From Flavobacterium anhuiense (GTDB taxonomy: Bacteria > Bacteroidota > Bacteroidia > Flavobacteriales > Flavobacteriaceae): DNA of 64,000 nucleotides. The notes below the pieces were generated by a model. The model saw only the letters and a program-made list of their open reading frames with translations. It had not been told where the DNA came from and made no database searches. The stretch is taken from contig NZ_FMVC01000002.1 of assembly GCF_900101855.1 (NCBI RefSeq), forward strand, positions 563,599 through 627,598. Direction: 5' to 3'. This document shows positions 17,236-25,440 of the stretch, piece after piece. Numbering within the stretch: position 1 is the stretch's first letter; each line of letters begins with the position of its first letter. A program made the translations under genes and the position numbers.

Positions 17236-17511
17236 TTATGCTTTCTTATTCAAAGCAGCGCTCAATTCTAAAGAGATAGCAGAACGCTCTAATTTTAATT
17301 TTCCAGACATAGTTTCGATTACAACAGTAGTTTCTGCAAGTTCAGCGATTTTACCGTGGAAACCACTTTTTGTAACTATTTTATCACCTACTTTAAGGTT
17401 GCTTTCAAATTCTTTTTCGTTTTTAGCTCTTTTTTGCTGTGGTCTAATCATGAAGAAATAGATTACCACGAACATTAAAAGGAATGGCGCAAATTGAGAT
17501 AATTGTCCCAT
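17236..17511 (-). CDS. yajC: Preprotein translocase subunit YajC
   Basis: The 91-residue protein has a single membrane helix (FLLMFVVIYFFMIRPQQKRAK, about residues 10-30) with the invariant FFMIRPQQKR positive-inside segment. It continues with the soluble domain KEFESNLKVGDKIVTKSGFHGKIAEL. YajC joins SecDF-YidC at the inner membrane and assists export and membrane insertion. It lies downstream of nusB on the same strand. Confidence 0.95.
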   Translation of the reverse strand: MGQLSQFAPFLLMFVVIYFFMIRPQQKRAKNEKEFESNLKVGDKIVTKSGFHGKIAELAETTVVIETMSGKLKLERSAISLELSAALNKKA

Positions 17512-17623
17512 AATTTAAATTTATTTTTGATTTATATTTAATATTTTCTTTTGACTCTTCGACTCCGCTCAGAGAGAAAAAGCAGTTGGAATTTGTCATT
17601 TAAAAATTGGTATTTACCAACTT

Positions 17624-18568
17624 TTACATTAACCCTCTTCCCGTTTTTAGCATCTTCTTATTAGCCGTAAGCTCTTTAACAAGATTATCCAAAATTCCGT
17701 TGATAAAAATACTACTTTTTGGTGTAGAATACTCTTTTGCAATTTCTAAATATTCGTTAAGAGTTACTTTTACTGGAATTGAAGGAAATTTAACAAACTC
17801 GCAAATTGCCATTTTCAAGATAATGGTATCAATTTCAGCAATACGGTCACTGTCCCAGTTTGGTGTTTTGTCTTCGTACTCTTTTGCAAAAGCGCTTTCA
17901 TTTAAAACTGTTCTTCTAAACAGATCTTTTGCAAAATCTTTATCTTCAACATCTTTATACAATTTTGGCACTCTAAAATCGTCTGGATTTTCAGTTTTAA
18001 TAGCTTTCAACTGTTTAATGATGTGCGTGTTTACAACCGGAATATCATCAACCCAAGTCAATTTATCATCTTCTAAATACTCATATAATTTTTCATTCGG
18101 AACAATAACATTTTCAAATAAATCAATGATGAATTGTCTGTCCTCTTCAAACGTGTTAACGTTATTGCTCATGTATTTTTTGTAGATATCGCTTGCTTTA
18201 ATGTCATTTAACAGCAAAATAATATAATCGTCGTTTAAAGACCAGTTATTGATTTTACGGTTTTCTAAAGCAATACTAAGAGAATTACTTTCTGCTAAAA
18301 GCTGGAAGATTTTGTTTTTGATGAACTTTTCGTTCGGATTACGTTCTGCTGGAGTAGCAAGGTGTTTTTTACTTGATAGATGCAAATAGACAGCTTCTTT
18401 TTTGCAAATTTCTATCAATGAAGAAAGCATTATAAGATATAAGTCCTGAATATTATCTATGCTATAAAAAAGGAATTTCTCTTCTTTTTCCATATTATCA
18501 GAACCGCTTTGGTGCATTGCATAAATGGATTGCATTACTTTAACGCGTATGTGTCTTCTATTTACCAC
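17624..18568 (-). CDS. nusB: Transcription antitermination protein NusB (long form)
   Basis: The start MVNRRHIRVKVMQSIYAMHQ is the NusB helix that recognises boxA RNA. The C-terminal NusB fold is visible as TPNWDSDRIAEIDTIILKMAICEF and KVTLNEYLEIAKEYSTPKSSIFINGILDN. At 314 residues it is about twice the length of the E. coli protein. The extra length is a central helical insert (residues about 40-200), normal for Bacteroidota as I recall. With NusE, NusB supports antitermination of rRNA transcription. Confidence 0.9.
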   Translation of the reverse strand: MVNRRHIRVKVMQSIYAMHQSGSDNMEKEEKFLFYSIDNIQDLYLIMLSSLIEICKKEAVYLHLSSKKHLATPAERNPNEKFIKNKIFQLLAESNSLSIALENRKINNWSLNDDYIILLLNDIKASDIYKKYMSNNVNTFEEDRQFIIDLFENVIVPNEKLYEYLEDDKLTWVDDIPVVNTHIIKQLKAIKTENPDDFRVPKLYKDVEDKDFAKDLFRRTVLNESAFAKEYEDKTPNWDSDRIAEIDTIILKMAICEFVKFPSIPVKVTLNEYLEIAKEYSTPKSSIFINGILDNLVKELTANKKMLKTGRGLM

Positions 18569-18596
18569 CTTGTAAGAACATTTAAAAATTAGTCTG

Positions 18597-18604
18597 CAAA
18601 AGTA
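18597..18604 (-). promoter_or_regulatory. nusB promoter -7 element
   Basis: The minus strand reads TACTTTTG, an exact TAnnTTTG match, 28 bp before the nusB start. Confidence 0.6.
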
Positions 18605-18642
18605 TAACTTTTGATGCGTATTTTAAAATTAATTCGTAAAAA

Positions 18643-18733
18643 AGTCGCAGTTTTCAGTCGCAGTTTTCAGTTTTCTTTAAAATAGTAGTTGCTGGTATGC
18701 AGTATTCAGTCGCAGTTTTCAGTCGCAGTTTTC
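18643..18733. repeat. Paired 13-bp tandem repeats (AGTCGCAGTTTTC)
   Basis: The unit AGTCGCAGTTTTC occurs as two exact head-to-tail dimers (18643-18668 and 18708-18733) with degenerate CAGTTTTC copies between. The vocabulary recurs at 23884-23945, so it is a dispersed intergenic repeat in this genome. Confidence 0.65.
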
Positions 18734-18747
18734 GGTATTAAGCGAAA

Positions 18748-18788
18748 ACAAAAAGTCTCAGTTTCCAGTAGATCTGAAAACTGAGACT
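18748..18788 (-). terminator. Terminator of the leucine dehydrogenase gene
   Basis: AGTCTCAGTTTCCAG (18754-18768) pairs with CTGAAAACTGAGACT (18774-18788) with one mismatch. On the minus strand a T-rich tract follows. Confidence 0.7.
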
Positions 18789-18807
18789 GAGACTGTAAAC
18801 TCAAAAA

Positions 18808-19914
18808 TTACTTAGAAGCGTTCTCTTTTCTTCTCTGATCAATTCTGTTTTGAGCAATTGTAAGAGCAGCTTTATGAGTTGTGATATTATTTTTAGCAGC
18901 AAAATCTATAATTTCTAAAGTTGTATTATAGATATTTTCTGTTTTGCTCATGATTTCAGCTTTACCATAGTTTGCCAATTCAGCATAAACATTAATAATT
19001 CCACCAGCATTGATTAAGAAATCTGGAGCGTATAAAATTCCTCTTTCTTGTAATCTTGCTCCGTGAACATTTTCGTCAGCTAATTGGTTGTTTGCTGCAC
19101 CAGCAATAACTTTAGCTTTAATTTTATCTACTGTACTATCATTGATTGTTGCTCCCATTGCACATGGCGCGTAGATATCAACATCTGCAGTATACAAATC
19201 TTCACCAGTATAAATGGTTGCATTGTATTTTGAAGCAACTTGGTATAATTTTTCTTCGTTGATATCAGAAATAGTTACCTGTGCTCCTTCTTTAGTTAAA
19301 TACTCAACCAAAGTTTCTCCCACGTGTCCAATTCCTTGTACCAAAACTTTTTTACCGTCTAAAACATCAGTACCAAACTGACTTTTAGCAGCAGCTTTCA
19401 TACCTAAATAAACACCATAAGCAGTTACAGGAGAAGGGTTTCCAGAACCACCTCTTTCTTCAGAAATTCCCGTAACATAAGGGGTTACATCTCTTACAGT
19501 ATCCATGTCTTTCGTTTCCATTCCGACATCTTCTGCAGTAATATATCTTCCGCTAAGTGAGTGAACAAATTCACCAAACTTACGCATTAATTCAGGTGTT
19601 TTTTGAGTTTTAGCATCACCGATAATAACGGCTTTACCTCCACCAATATTTAGTCCAGTAATGGCAGATTTAAACGTCATACCTCTAGAAAGGCGTAAAA
19701 CATCGTTTAAAGCTTCCCATTCTGTGTTATAATTCCACATTCTGGTTCCTCCCAAAGCTGGCCCCATAACCGAATTATGAATACCAATAATTGCTTTTAA
19801 ACCTGTATCTTTGTCATTGCAAAATACAATTTGTTCGTGATCGTCAAAAGATAATTGACCAAAAACAGGATCCATTTTTTGAAGTTCCTTTCCAGTTGCG
19901 AAAATTGCATCCAT
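18808..19914 (-). CDS. Leucine dehydrogenase (Glu/Leu/Phe/Val dehydrogenase family)
   Basis: The 368-residue NAD-dependent enzyme deaminates branched-chain amino acids to oxo-acids. GTRMWNYNTEWEAL and LSRGMTFKSAITGLNIGGGKAVI contain the substrate-binding lysine (MTFK) and the catalytic lysine (GGGK). ITAEDVGMETKDMD carries a conserved Asp, and GKKVLVQGIGHVGETLVEYL is the Rossmann GxGxxG. Length and motif spacing fit leucine dehydrogenase rather than hexameric GDH. It can feed leucine catabolism ending at the HMG-CoA lyase at 7.8-8.7 kb. It has its own promoter and terminator. Confidence 0.92.
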   Translation of the reverse strand: MDAIFATGKELQKMDPVFGQLSFDDHEQIVFCNDKDTGLKAIIGIHNSVMGPALGGTRMWNYNTEWEALNDVLRLSRGMTFKSAITGLNIGGGKAVIIGDAKTQKTPELMRKFGEFVHSLSGRYITAEDVGMETKDMDTVRDVTPYVTGISEERGGSGNPSPVTAYGVYLGMKAAAKSQFGTDVLDGKKVLVQGIGHVGETLVEYLTKEGAQVTISDINEEKLYQVASKYNATIYTGEDLYTADVDIYAPCAMGATINDSTVDKIKAKVIAGAANNQLADENVHGARLQERGILYAPDFLINAGGIINVYAELANYGKAEIMSKTENIYNTTLEIIDFAAKNNITTHKAALTIAQNRIDQRRKENASK

Positions 19915-19964
19915 AGCGCTAGTATTAATTAGGTTAAAATTATGAATTTGTCAAAAAGACATCT

Positions 19965-19972
19965 CAAACATA
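19965..19972 (-). promoter_or_regulatory. Leucine dehydrogenase promoter -7 element
   Basis: The minus strand reads TATGTTTG, an exact TAnnTTTG match, 50 bp before the ATG. Confidence 0.6.
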
Positions 19973-20118
19973 ATTAAAAAATACATATGTGCTAATTTTT
20001 TATCTTTAAAATAACAATTTTACAATATAATTGTTTTGATTAAATCGCAAATTATTATAATTTTATTTAATAATAATTCTTAAATCCAAATCAATTCAAT
20101 ATCATATTTCTTAAAAAA

Positions 20119-21897
20119 ATGAAAGAATTAAGCTATTTAAACAAATATTTCATCAAATATAAATACAGTTTCTCGCTAGGAATTTTAATCACCATAATCG
20201 CACAAATATTTTCTCTATTTACTCCAAAGCTTATTAGCAAGTCTTTAAACGCTATTGAAAATTTTGACAAACTTTCTGCTGCAGAGCAAAAATCAGAAAT
20301 AGTAATCGCAACTTTTCGTCAGGATCTTATTCATAATGTGCTACTTATCATTGGAACGACTATCGTTGCAGGTTTTTTGACCTTCTTAATGCGCCAGACT
20401 TTAATTGTAATGTCGCGCCATATTGAGTTTGACTTAAAAAATGAAGTTTTTAGACAATACGAGAATCTTTCACAAAATTTCTACAAACAAAATAGAACAG
20501 GAGATTTGATGAACCGCATCAGCGAAGACGTTTCAAAAGTCCGTATGTATGTTGGGCCAGCCGTAATGTATACTATAAATACAGCTATCCGTTTTGCCAT
20601 CGTTATATTATATATGTATAATGTATCGCCGTTGCTTACCTTATATACTATATTGCCGTTGCCAATTCTTTCGTATTGTATTTTCAAGTTAAGCTCAGAA
20701 ATCAACAAACGAAGCACCACGTTCCAGCAATATCTTTCTAAAGTTTCTAGTTTTACACAAGAAATATTTTCAGGCATTCGAGTTATAAAAGCGTATTCTT
20801 TAGAAAATCAGCATCAAAATAATATGGTTGACCTTGCCGAAGAAAGTAAACGCAAAAGTTTAAGTCTAGCAAGAGTTCAATCTTTATTTGGCCCATTGAT
20901 GATTGCGCTTATTGGAATCAGTAATTTGGTTGTAATTTATTTTGGAGGTGTCATGTACATCAACGGAAGCATTCCAAATATCGGAACCATCGCAGAGTTT
21001 ATATTATATGTAAATATGCTGACTTGGCCTGTTGCTTCTTTAGGATGGGTTTCTTCTATGGTTCAAGAGGCAGAAGCTTCTCAGAAACGTTTGAATGAAT
21101 TCTTGAAAATTGAACCAGAAATCAAAAATAACAACGAAAATACTTCAGAAATCCAAGGAAATATCTCTTTTGAAAATGTTTCTTTCACCTATCAGGATAC
21201 TAATATCGAAGCTTTGAAAAATGTTTCTTTTACAGTAAAAAAAGGAGAAACATTAGCTATTTTAGGGAAAACGGGGTCTGGAAAATCGACTATTCTTTCT
21301 TTGATTTCAAGATTGTATGACGTAACCGAAGGAGAAGTTAAAATTGACGGAAATGAAATCAGCGCCTTAAATTTAAATGATCTTCGCAATAATATCGGAA
21401 TCGTGCCACAAGATGCTTTCCTGTTTTCTGATACGATTAAAAACAATATCAAATTCGGAAATCAAAACGCTACTGATGAGGAAGTAATCGAAGCGGCTAA
21501 AAATGCAGTTGTTCACGACAATATTATTGCATTTAACAAACAGTACGACACCGTTTTAGGAGAAAGAGGAATCACGCTTTCTGGTGGACAAAAACAGCGT
21601 GTTTCTATTGCAAGAGCCATTATTAAAAATCCAGCCATTTTACTTTTTGACGACTGTTTGTCTGCTGTAGATACCGAAACCGAAGAAATGATTTTGAATA
21701 ATTTGTTCGAAATTTCTAAAGACAAAACCACCATAATTGTGAGCCATCGAGTATCATCGGCCAAGAATGCAGATAAAATTATTATACTCGAAGATGGTAA
21801 GATAATTCAACAAGGTTCTCATAATCAATTAATAAATCAAGAAGGATATTACGCATCGTTATATTTAAAACAACTTTCGGAAAAAGAATTACTTTAA
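20119..21897 (+). CDS. ABC exporter, fused membrane and ATPase domains (MdlB/MsbA type)
   Basis: The 592-residue half-transporter has six membrane helices in residues 1-320 and an ATPase domain from about 345. The ATPase has Walker A GKTGSGKST, Q-loop IVPQDAFLF, signature LSGGQKQR, Walker B ILLFDDCLSAVD and switch VSHRVSSAKNAD. The residue after the Walker B aspartate is Asp rather than the usual Glu, a degenerate site seen in one half of heterodimeric exporters such as MdlA/B and BmrC/D. No partner half-transporter gene lies nearby, so its pairing is unclear. Substrate unknown (lipid or drug). Confidence 0.88.
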   Translation: MKELSYLNKYFIKYKYSFSLGILITIIAQIFSLFTPKLISKSLNAIENFDKLSAAEQKSEIVIATFRQDLIHNVLLIIGTTIVAGFLTFLMRQTLIVMSRHIEFDLKNEVFRQYENLSQNFYKQNRTGDLMNRISEDVSKVRMYVGPAVMYTINTAIRFAIVILYMYNVSPLLTLYTILPLPILSYCIFKLSSEINKRSTTFQQYLSKVSSFTQEIFSGIRVIKAYSLENQHQNNMVDLAEESKRKSLSLARVQSLFGPLMIALIGISNLVVIYFGGVMYINGSIPNIGTIAEFILYVNMLTWPVASLGWVSSMVQEAEASQKRLNEFLKIEPEIKNNNENTSEIQGNISFENVSFTYQDTNIEALKNVSFTVKKGETLAILGKTGSGKSTILSLISRLYDVTEGEVKIDGNEISALNLNDLRNNIGIVPQDAFLFSDTIKNNIKFGNQNATDEEVIEAAKNAVVHDNIIAFNKQYDTVLGERGITLSGGQKQRVSIARAIIKNPAILLFDDCLSAVDTETEEMILNNLFEISKDKTTIIVSHRVSSAKNADKIIILEDGKIIQQGSHNQLINQEGYYASLYLKQLSEKELL

Positions 21898-21950
21898 TTG
21901 TTGCGTAATAGATAATTTTTTATGATTTTTGAGTACTATTAATTCCAAAA

Positions 21951-22334
21951 ATGATAGAACGTATTATGAGAGAAAATGACATGTTAGAAAAAGAAGAGAT
22001 TTTTTCTAAAGTATTACGCGCAGGAAGAAGAACTTATTTCTTTGATGTGAGAGCTACCAAAGCCGATGATTATTATATCACGATTACAGAAAGCAAAAAA
22101 TTTACTGAAGAAGATGGTTCTTTTCACTTCAAAAAACACAAAATCTATTTATACAAAGAAGATTTCAGTGCTTTCTCCGAAATATTAGAAGAAATGACCT
22201 CTTATGTTTTAAACCACAAAGGCGAAGAAGTAATTTCTGAAAGACACCAAAAAGATTTTAAAAAAGAATACAGCTCTGAAAAGACTGAAAGCCAAAGATC
22301 TAGTTTTACAGATATCGATTTTGATGATATTTAA
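21951..22334 (+). CDS. PUR-alpha-like DNA/RNA-binding protein (DUF3276)
   Basis: The 127-residue protein carries one PUR repeat: EEIFSKVLRAGRRTYFFDVRATKADDYYITITESKK, then FHFKKHKIYLYKEDFSAF. This matches the Bacteroidota DUF3276 family, structural relatives of the PUR-alpha single-stranded nucleic acid binders that act as dimers. The C-terminal tail is charged (KDFKKEYSSEKTESQ, then DIDFDDI) and probably disordered. Three in-frame ATGs (21951, 21966, 21981) leave the start uncertain by up to ten residues. Confidence 0.85.
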   Translation: MIERIMRENDMLEKEEIFSKVLRAGRRTYFFDVRATKADDYYITITESKKFTEEDGSFHFKKHKIYLYKEDFSAFSEILEEMTSYVLNHKGEEVISERHQKDFKKEYSSEKTESQRSSFTDIDFDDI

Positions 22335-22359
22335 TCAAAAATCATCTACATAAAGTAGG

Positions 22360-22392
22360 AGTCCAATTTGTTCTGCATTTTGGACTTTTTTT
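22360..22392 (+). terminator. Terminator after the DUF3276 gene
   Basis: AGTCCAA (22360-22366) pairs with TTGGACT (22380-22386), followed by a T run. Confidence 0.75.
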
Positions 22393-22489
22393 ATATATTT
22401 ATGTTTTAAGATGTGAATTGTAAAATGTGAGACGTACGATTCATGTAGCTTTACTTCTAAATAATTTTACAAATTACACTTTACCTCTA

Positions 22490-23314
22490 ATGAAAAAATT
22501 AATTATTCTCCTAAGTTTCTTCCTTTACGGAATTTCACTATCTGCCCAGAATATAGAATATGAAACGAAAAATAATATCCAATATTATAGTGCAGCTGTA
22601 AATAAGTCCGATAAATATATCAGCGAAAGATGTGTTTTGGATATTTATTACCCTAAAAACAAAACAGGATTTGCTACAATCGTATGGTTTCACGGCGGCG
22701 GATTGACTGGCGGAAACAAAGAAATCCCAGAAGCTTTAAAAAACAAAGGTTTTGCAATTATTGGAGTAAATTATAGATTGTCTCCAAAAGCAAAAGCCGA
22801 AAAAGCTATTGAAGATGCTGCCGCAGCTGTTGCTTGGGCTTTTAATACTATTTCAAATTATGGTGGCGATAAATCGCAGATTTTTGTTTCTGGACATTCT
22901 GCAGGAGGATATTTAGGAATGATGATTGGCTTAGATAAGAAATATCTTCAAAAAGAAAACATTGACGCCAATCAAATTGCTGGACTTATTCCGTTTAGCG
23001 GGCAATGCATTACGCATTTCGAAATTAGAAGAGAAAACGGAATTCCTGAAAAACAACCAACAATTGACCAATTTGCTCCGTTGTATCATGTTCGTGCAGA
23101 TGCTCCGCCAATGTTATTAATTACTGGAGATCGTGAACTGGAAATGCTTGGGCGTTATGAAGAAAACGCATACATGGCCAGAATGATGAAACTGATTGGA
23201 CATACGCAAACAAAATTATACGAATTGGATGGTTACGGGCACGGAATGACAGAACCTGGTTTTCCGCTTTTGGTTAATGAAGTAAACCGAATTTTAAAAG
23301 AACGTAAAAAATAA
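22490..23314 (+). CDS. Secreted alpha/beta hydrolase (esterase/lipase type)
   Basis: The 274-residue protein starts with a signal peptide (MKKLIILLSFFLYGISLSAQ). An upstream ATG-like frame from 22427 was rejected because it buries this signal. The fold markers are VWFHGGGLTGG (oxyanion HGGG), FVSGHSAGGYLG (nucleophile Ser), ITGDRELEMLG (acid Asp) and DGYGHGM (His). It resembles the BD-FAE/esterase group that acts on small esters in the periplasm. Natural substrate unknown. The next gene, another hydrolase, starts 24 bp later. Confidence 0.8.
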   Translation: MKKLIILLSFFLYGISLSAQNIEYETKNNIQYYSAAVNKSDKYISERCVLDIYYPKNKTGFATIVWFHGGGLTGGNKEIPEALKNKGFAIIGVNYRLSPKAKAEKAIEDAAAAVAWAFNTISNYGGDKSQIFVSGHSAGGYLGMMIGLDKKYLQKENIDANQIAGLIPFSGQCITHFEIRRENGIPEKQPTIDQFAPLYHVRADAPPMLLITGDRELEMLGRYEENAYMARMMKLIGHTQTKLYELDGYGHGMTEPGFPLLVNEVNRILKERKK

Positions 23315-23338
23315 TCACTAAATAAAAATTCCACGGCA

Positions 23339-23884
23339 ATGGAGACACAACTATTAATTATACCAGGACTTGGTGATTCTGGAGAAAAACACTGGCAAAC
23401 CTTTTGGCATAAAAAATTCGAAAACTCAATTCGTGTTGTACAAGATAATTGGGATGAACCAATTCGCGAAGAATGGCTCGACAGATTAAACGAAAATATT
23501 TCTAAACTTAACAAACCTACTATCTTAGTAGCACACAGCTTGGCTGTTTCATTGGTTTTACATTGGGCAGAAAAATACAGTAATCCGAATATTATCGGCG
23601 CTTTTTTAGTCGCTCCTGCTGATGTTGACTCACCTCAACACACACCAGAATCCATAAGAAATTTTTCACCAATACCTCTTTATAAATTACCATTTCCGTC
23701 TGTAGTCGTTGCAAGCGAAAATGATCCTTATGCTTCTTTTGAAAGAAAAAAACTCTTCGCTGAAAAATGGGGAAGCGATTTTGTAAATATCGGTCAGCAA
23801 GGGCACATCAACTCCGATTCTGATTTGAAATATTGGGAAGAAGGACAATTGATTCTTAAACAGTTTATTGAAAAAATTGGTTAA
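23339..23884 (+). CDS. RBBP9/YdeN family alpha/beta hydrolase
   Basis: The 181-residue cytoplasmic serine hydrolase shows the YdeN-type start LLIIPGLGDSGEKHWQTFW, nucleophile elbow VAHSLAV, acid SENDPYAS and terminal His GQQGHINSDS. At this length it is the minimal alpha/beta fold without a cap. Substrates of the family are poorly known. It is probably co-transcribed with the secreted hydrolase upstream. Confidence 0.85.
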   Translation: METQLLIIPGLGDSGEKHWQTFWHKKFENSIRVVQDNWDEPIREEWLDRLNENISKLNKPTILVAHSLAVSLVLHWAEKYSNPNIIGAFLVAPADVDSPQHTPESIRNFSPIPLYKLPFPSVVVASENDPYASFERKKLFAEKWGSDFVNIGQQGHINSDSDLKYWEEGQLILKQFIEKIG

Positions 23885-23945
23885 GTGTTCAGTCGCAGTC
23901 TCAGTAAACAGTCCAAAACTGAACACTGCGACTGCGACTGAAAAC
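23884..23945. repeat. Convergent-gene hairpin built from CAGTCGCAGT repeats
   Basis: AGTGTTCAG (23884-23892) pairs with CTGAACACT (23919-23927), and CAGTCGCAGT (23890-23899) alternatively pairs with ACTGCGACTG (23925-23934). It lies between two convergent genes and shares its units with 18643-18788. It may act as a terminator, although T runs are short. Confidence 0.5.
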
Positions 23946-23953
23946 TAAAAAAA

Positions 23954-24289
23954 CTATCCAATTCTTAATCCATTTGGTATTCTAAAATCTGGAGCTAATA
24001 AAATCACATCTCCTTCCTCGCCTACCGCTCCTAAAACAAGACATTCACTCATAAATTTCCCAATTTGTTTCTTTGGGAAATTCACAACTGCAACAATCTG
24101 GCGATTTAACAAATCTTCTTTTTGATATCTTTTGGTAATTTGTGCCGATGATTTTCTAATTCCGATTTCTGAACCAAAATCAATTGTCAGCTGAAAGGCA
24201 GGTTTTCTAGCTTCAGGAAAATCGTTTACTTCTATAATAGTTCCTACGCGCATATCGCTGCGCTCAAATTCGTTCCAGGTTAAATCCAT
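23954..24289 (-). CDS. csaA: CsaA-type tRNA-binding protein
   Basis: The 111-residue protein is a free-standing tRNA-binding OB fold. DMRVGTIIEVNDFPEARKPAFQL, SSAQITKRYQKEDLLNRQIVAVVNF and KFMSECLVLGA follow the CsaA pattern (similar to the C-terminal domain of MetRS and Arc1p). CsaA proteins dimerise, bind tRNA and have chaperone-like activity in export in Bacillus. Confidence 0.9.
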   Translation of the reverse strand: MDLTWNEFERSDMRVGTIIEVNDFPEARKPAFQLTIDFGSEIGIRKSSAQITKRYQKEDLLNRQIVAVVNFPKKQIGKFMSECLVLGAVGEEGDVILLAPDFRIPNGLRIG

Positions 24290-24374
24290 TTTTAAATTGT
24301 ATTATTTACAAACCTATAAATTTTGTAATTAATGCACCTAATTCTATAACCTGTTTCTTTTCCTTAAATCTAAC

Positions 24375-24408
24375 TTTACGTGAAGAAAAACGAAAATACT
24401 CACGTAAA
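24375..24408. promoter_or_regulatory. Inverted repeat TTTACGTGA-N16-TCACGTAAA
   Basis: Exact 9-bp inverted repeats (24375-24383 and 24400-24408) lie 11 bp before the start of the chloroperoxidase-like hydrolase. They directly follow a near-consensus -7 element (TAACTTTA at 24371-24378). They could be an operator or an mRNA hairpin near the start codon. Confidence 0.5.
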
Positions 24409-24418
24409 AAGATATAAC

Positions 24419-25312
24419 ATGGAACATACTGAACCAAATGCATGCATGTCAATTAAAGATTTTGAATCTAATCTAAAACAGGTTCACACGGATAAATATA
24501 TAGAAACCGCTCAAAACGTAAGGCTTTATGTGAAAGATTATGGTCAAGGGAAACCGGTAATTTTGATTCATGGCTGGCCTCTCTCTAACGAAATGTGGGA
24601 ATATCAGATTGATCATTTGGTCCAAAACAATTATCGTGTAATTGCCTATGACCGACGCGGATTTGGAAAATCTTCTCAGCCTTGGGATGGTTACGATTAT
24701 GATACTTTGGCAGATGATCTGAAAGAAATTATCGAACAATTGGAACTAGAAAACGTAACTCTTGTAGGTTTTTCTATGGGTGGCGGTGAAGTAGTTCGTT
24801 ACTTTAGCCGTCATGGCGGAAAAAGCGTTGTTAAAGCAGCTTTAATTTCGTCCATTATTCCATTTCTTTTAAAAACTCACGATAATCCAGATGGGCATCC
24901 CAAAGAGAAAAGTGAAAATACAGCAGCAGCAATAAAAGAAGATAGAATTGGTTTTGTAGATAATTTCGGGAAAACCTTTTTTGGAGTTAATATTATAAAC
25001 AAACCACTCAGCACTCCATTATTAGAATACTATAGAAACTTATGCTCTGTAGCTTCTCCAAGAGCCACTTTAAAATGTGCCGAATCGTTTTCGTATACTG
25101 ATTTTAGAGACGAGTTGGATTTTATAAAAGTTCCAACTCTAATTATTCACGGTGACGATGATAAAATTGTACCTATAGACCTCACTTCAAGAAAAGCGGC
25201 AAAATCTATTGCAAACAATACTTATATCGAATATGCAGGAGCTCCTCATGGTTTATTTTATACTGACAAAGAAAAGCTAAACGAAGATTTATTGGAATTC
25301 CTAAATTCATAA
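24419..25312 (+). CDS. Alpha/beta hydrolase, non-haem chloroperoxidase-like
   Basis: The 297-residue protein has LIHGWPLSNEMWEYQ (oxyanion), YDRRGFGKSSQPWDGYDYDT, nucleophile VGFSMGGGEVVRY, acid HGDDDKIVP and His APHGLFYTD. These are the signatures of the bacterial chloroperoxidase/arylesterase group. About 40 residues precede the domain, without a signal peptide. The ATG at 24419 was preferred to the GTG at 24380, which lies inside the upstream inverted repeat. Perhydrolysis or esterase activity is plausible; the natural role is unknown. Confidence 0.85.
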   Translation: MEHTEPNACMSIKDFESNLKQVHTDKYIETAQNVRLYVKDYGQGKPVILIHGWPLSNEMWEYQIDHLVQNNYRVIAYDRRGFGKSSQPWDGYDYDTLADDLKEIIEQLELENVTLVGFSMGGGEVVRYFSRHGGKSVVKAALISSIIPFLLKTHDNPDGHPKEKSENTAAAIKEDRIGFVDNFGKTFFGVNIINKPLSTPLLEYYRNLCSVASPRATLKCAESFSYTDFRDELDFIKVPTLIIHGDDDKIVPIDLTSRKAAKSIANNTYIEYAGAPHGLFYTDKEKLNEDLLEFLNS

Positions 25313-25327
25313 AAAAATAAAAAAAGT

Positions 25328-25379
25328 ATCCAAAGAAGCAAGCTCTATAGGCTAACTGCTTTCTTTGGGTATTTTTTAT
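25328..25379 (+). terminator. Terminator after the hydrolase gene
   Basis: ATCCAAAGAAGCA (25328-25340) pairs with TGCTTTCTTTGGGTAT (25357-25372) with a small bulge, followed by a T run. Confidence 0.7.
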
Positions 25380-25412
25380 TCTTGTGCTCTTTTATTTACA
25401 GTTTTTTAAAGC

Positions 25413-25420
25413 TATTTTTG
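25413..25420 (+). promoter_or_regulatory. Promoter -7 element of the thioredoxin-fold gene
   Basis: TATTTTTG, an exact TAnnTTTG match 21 bp before ATG 25441. It rules out upstream starts. Confidence 0.6.
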
Positions 25421-25440
25421 GGAATCAAATTTCAGATAAA

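Noticed and set aside
17607..18185. 192-codon + strand frame across nusB
   Set aside because: It runs antisense to nusB, whose N- and C-terminal motifs are clear; the long frame reflects AT-rich codon complementarity.
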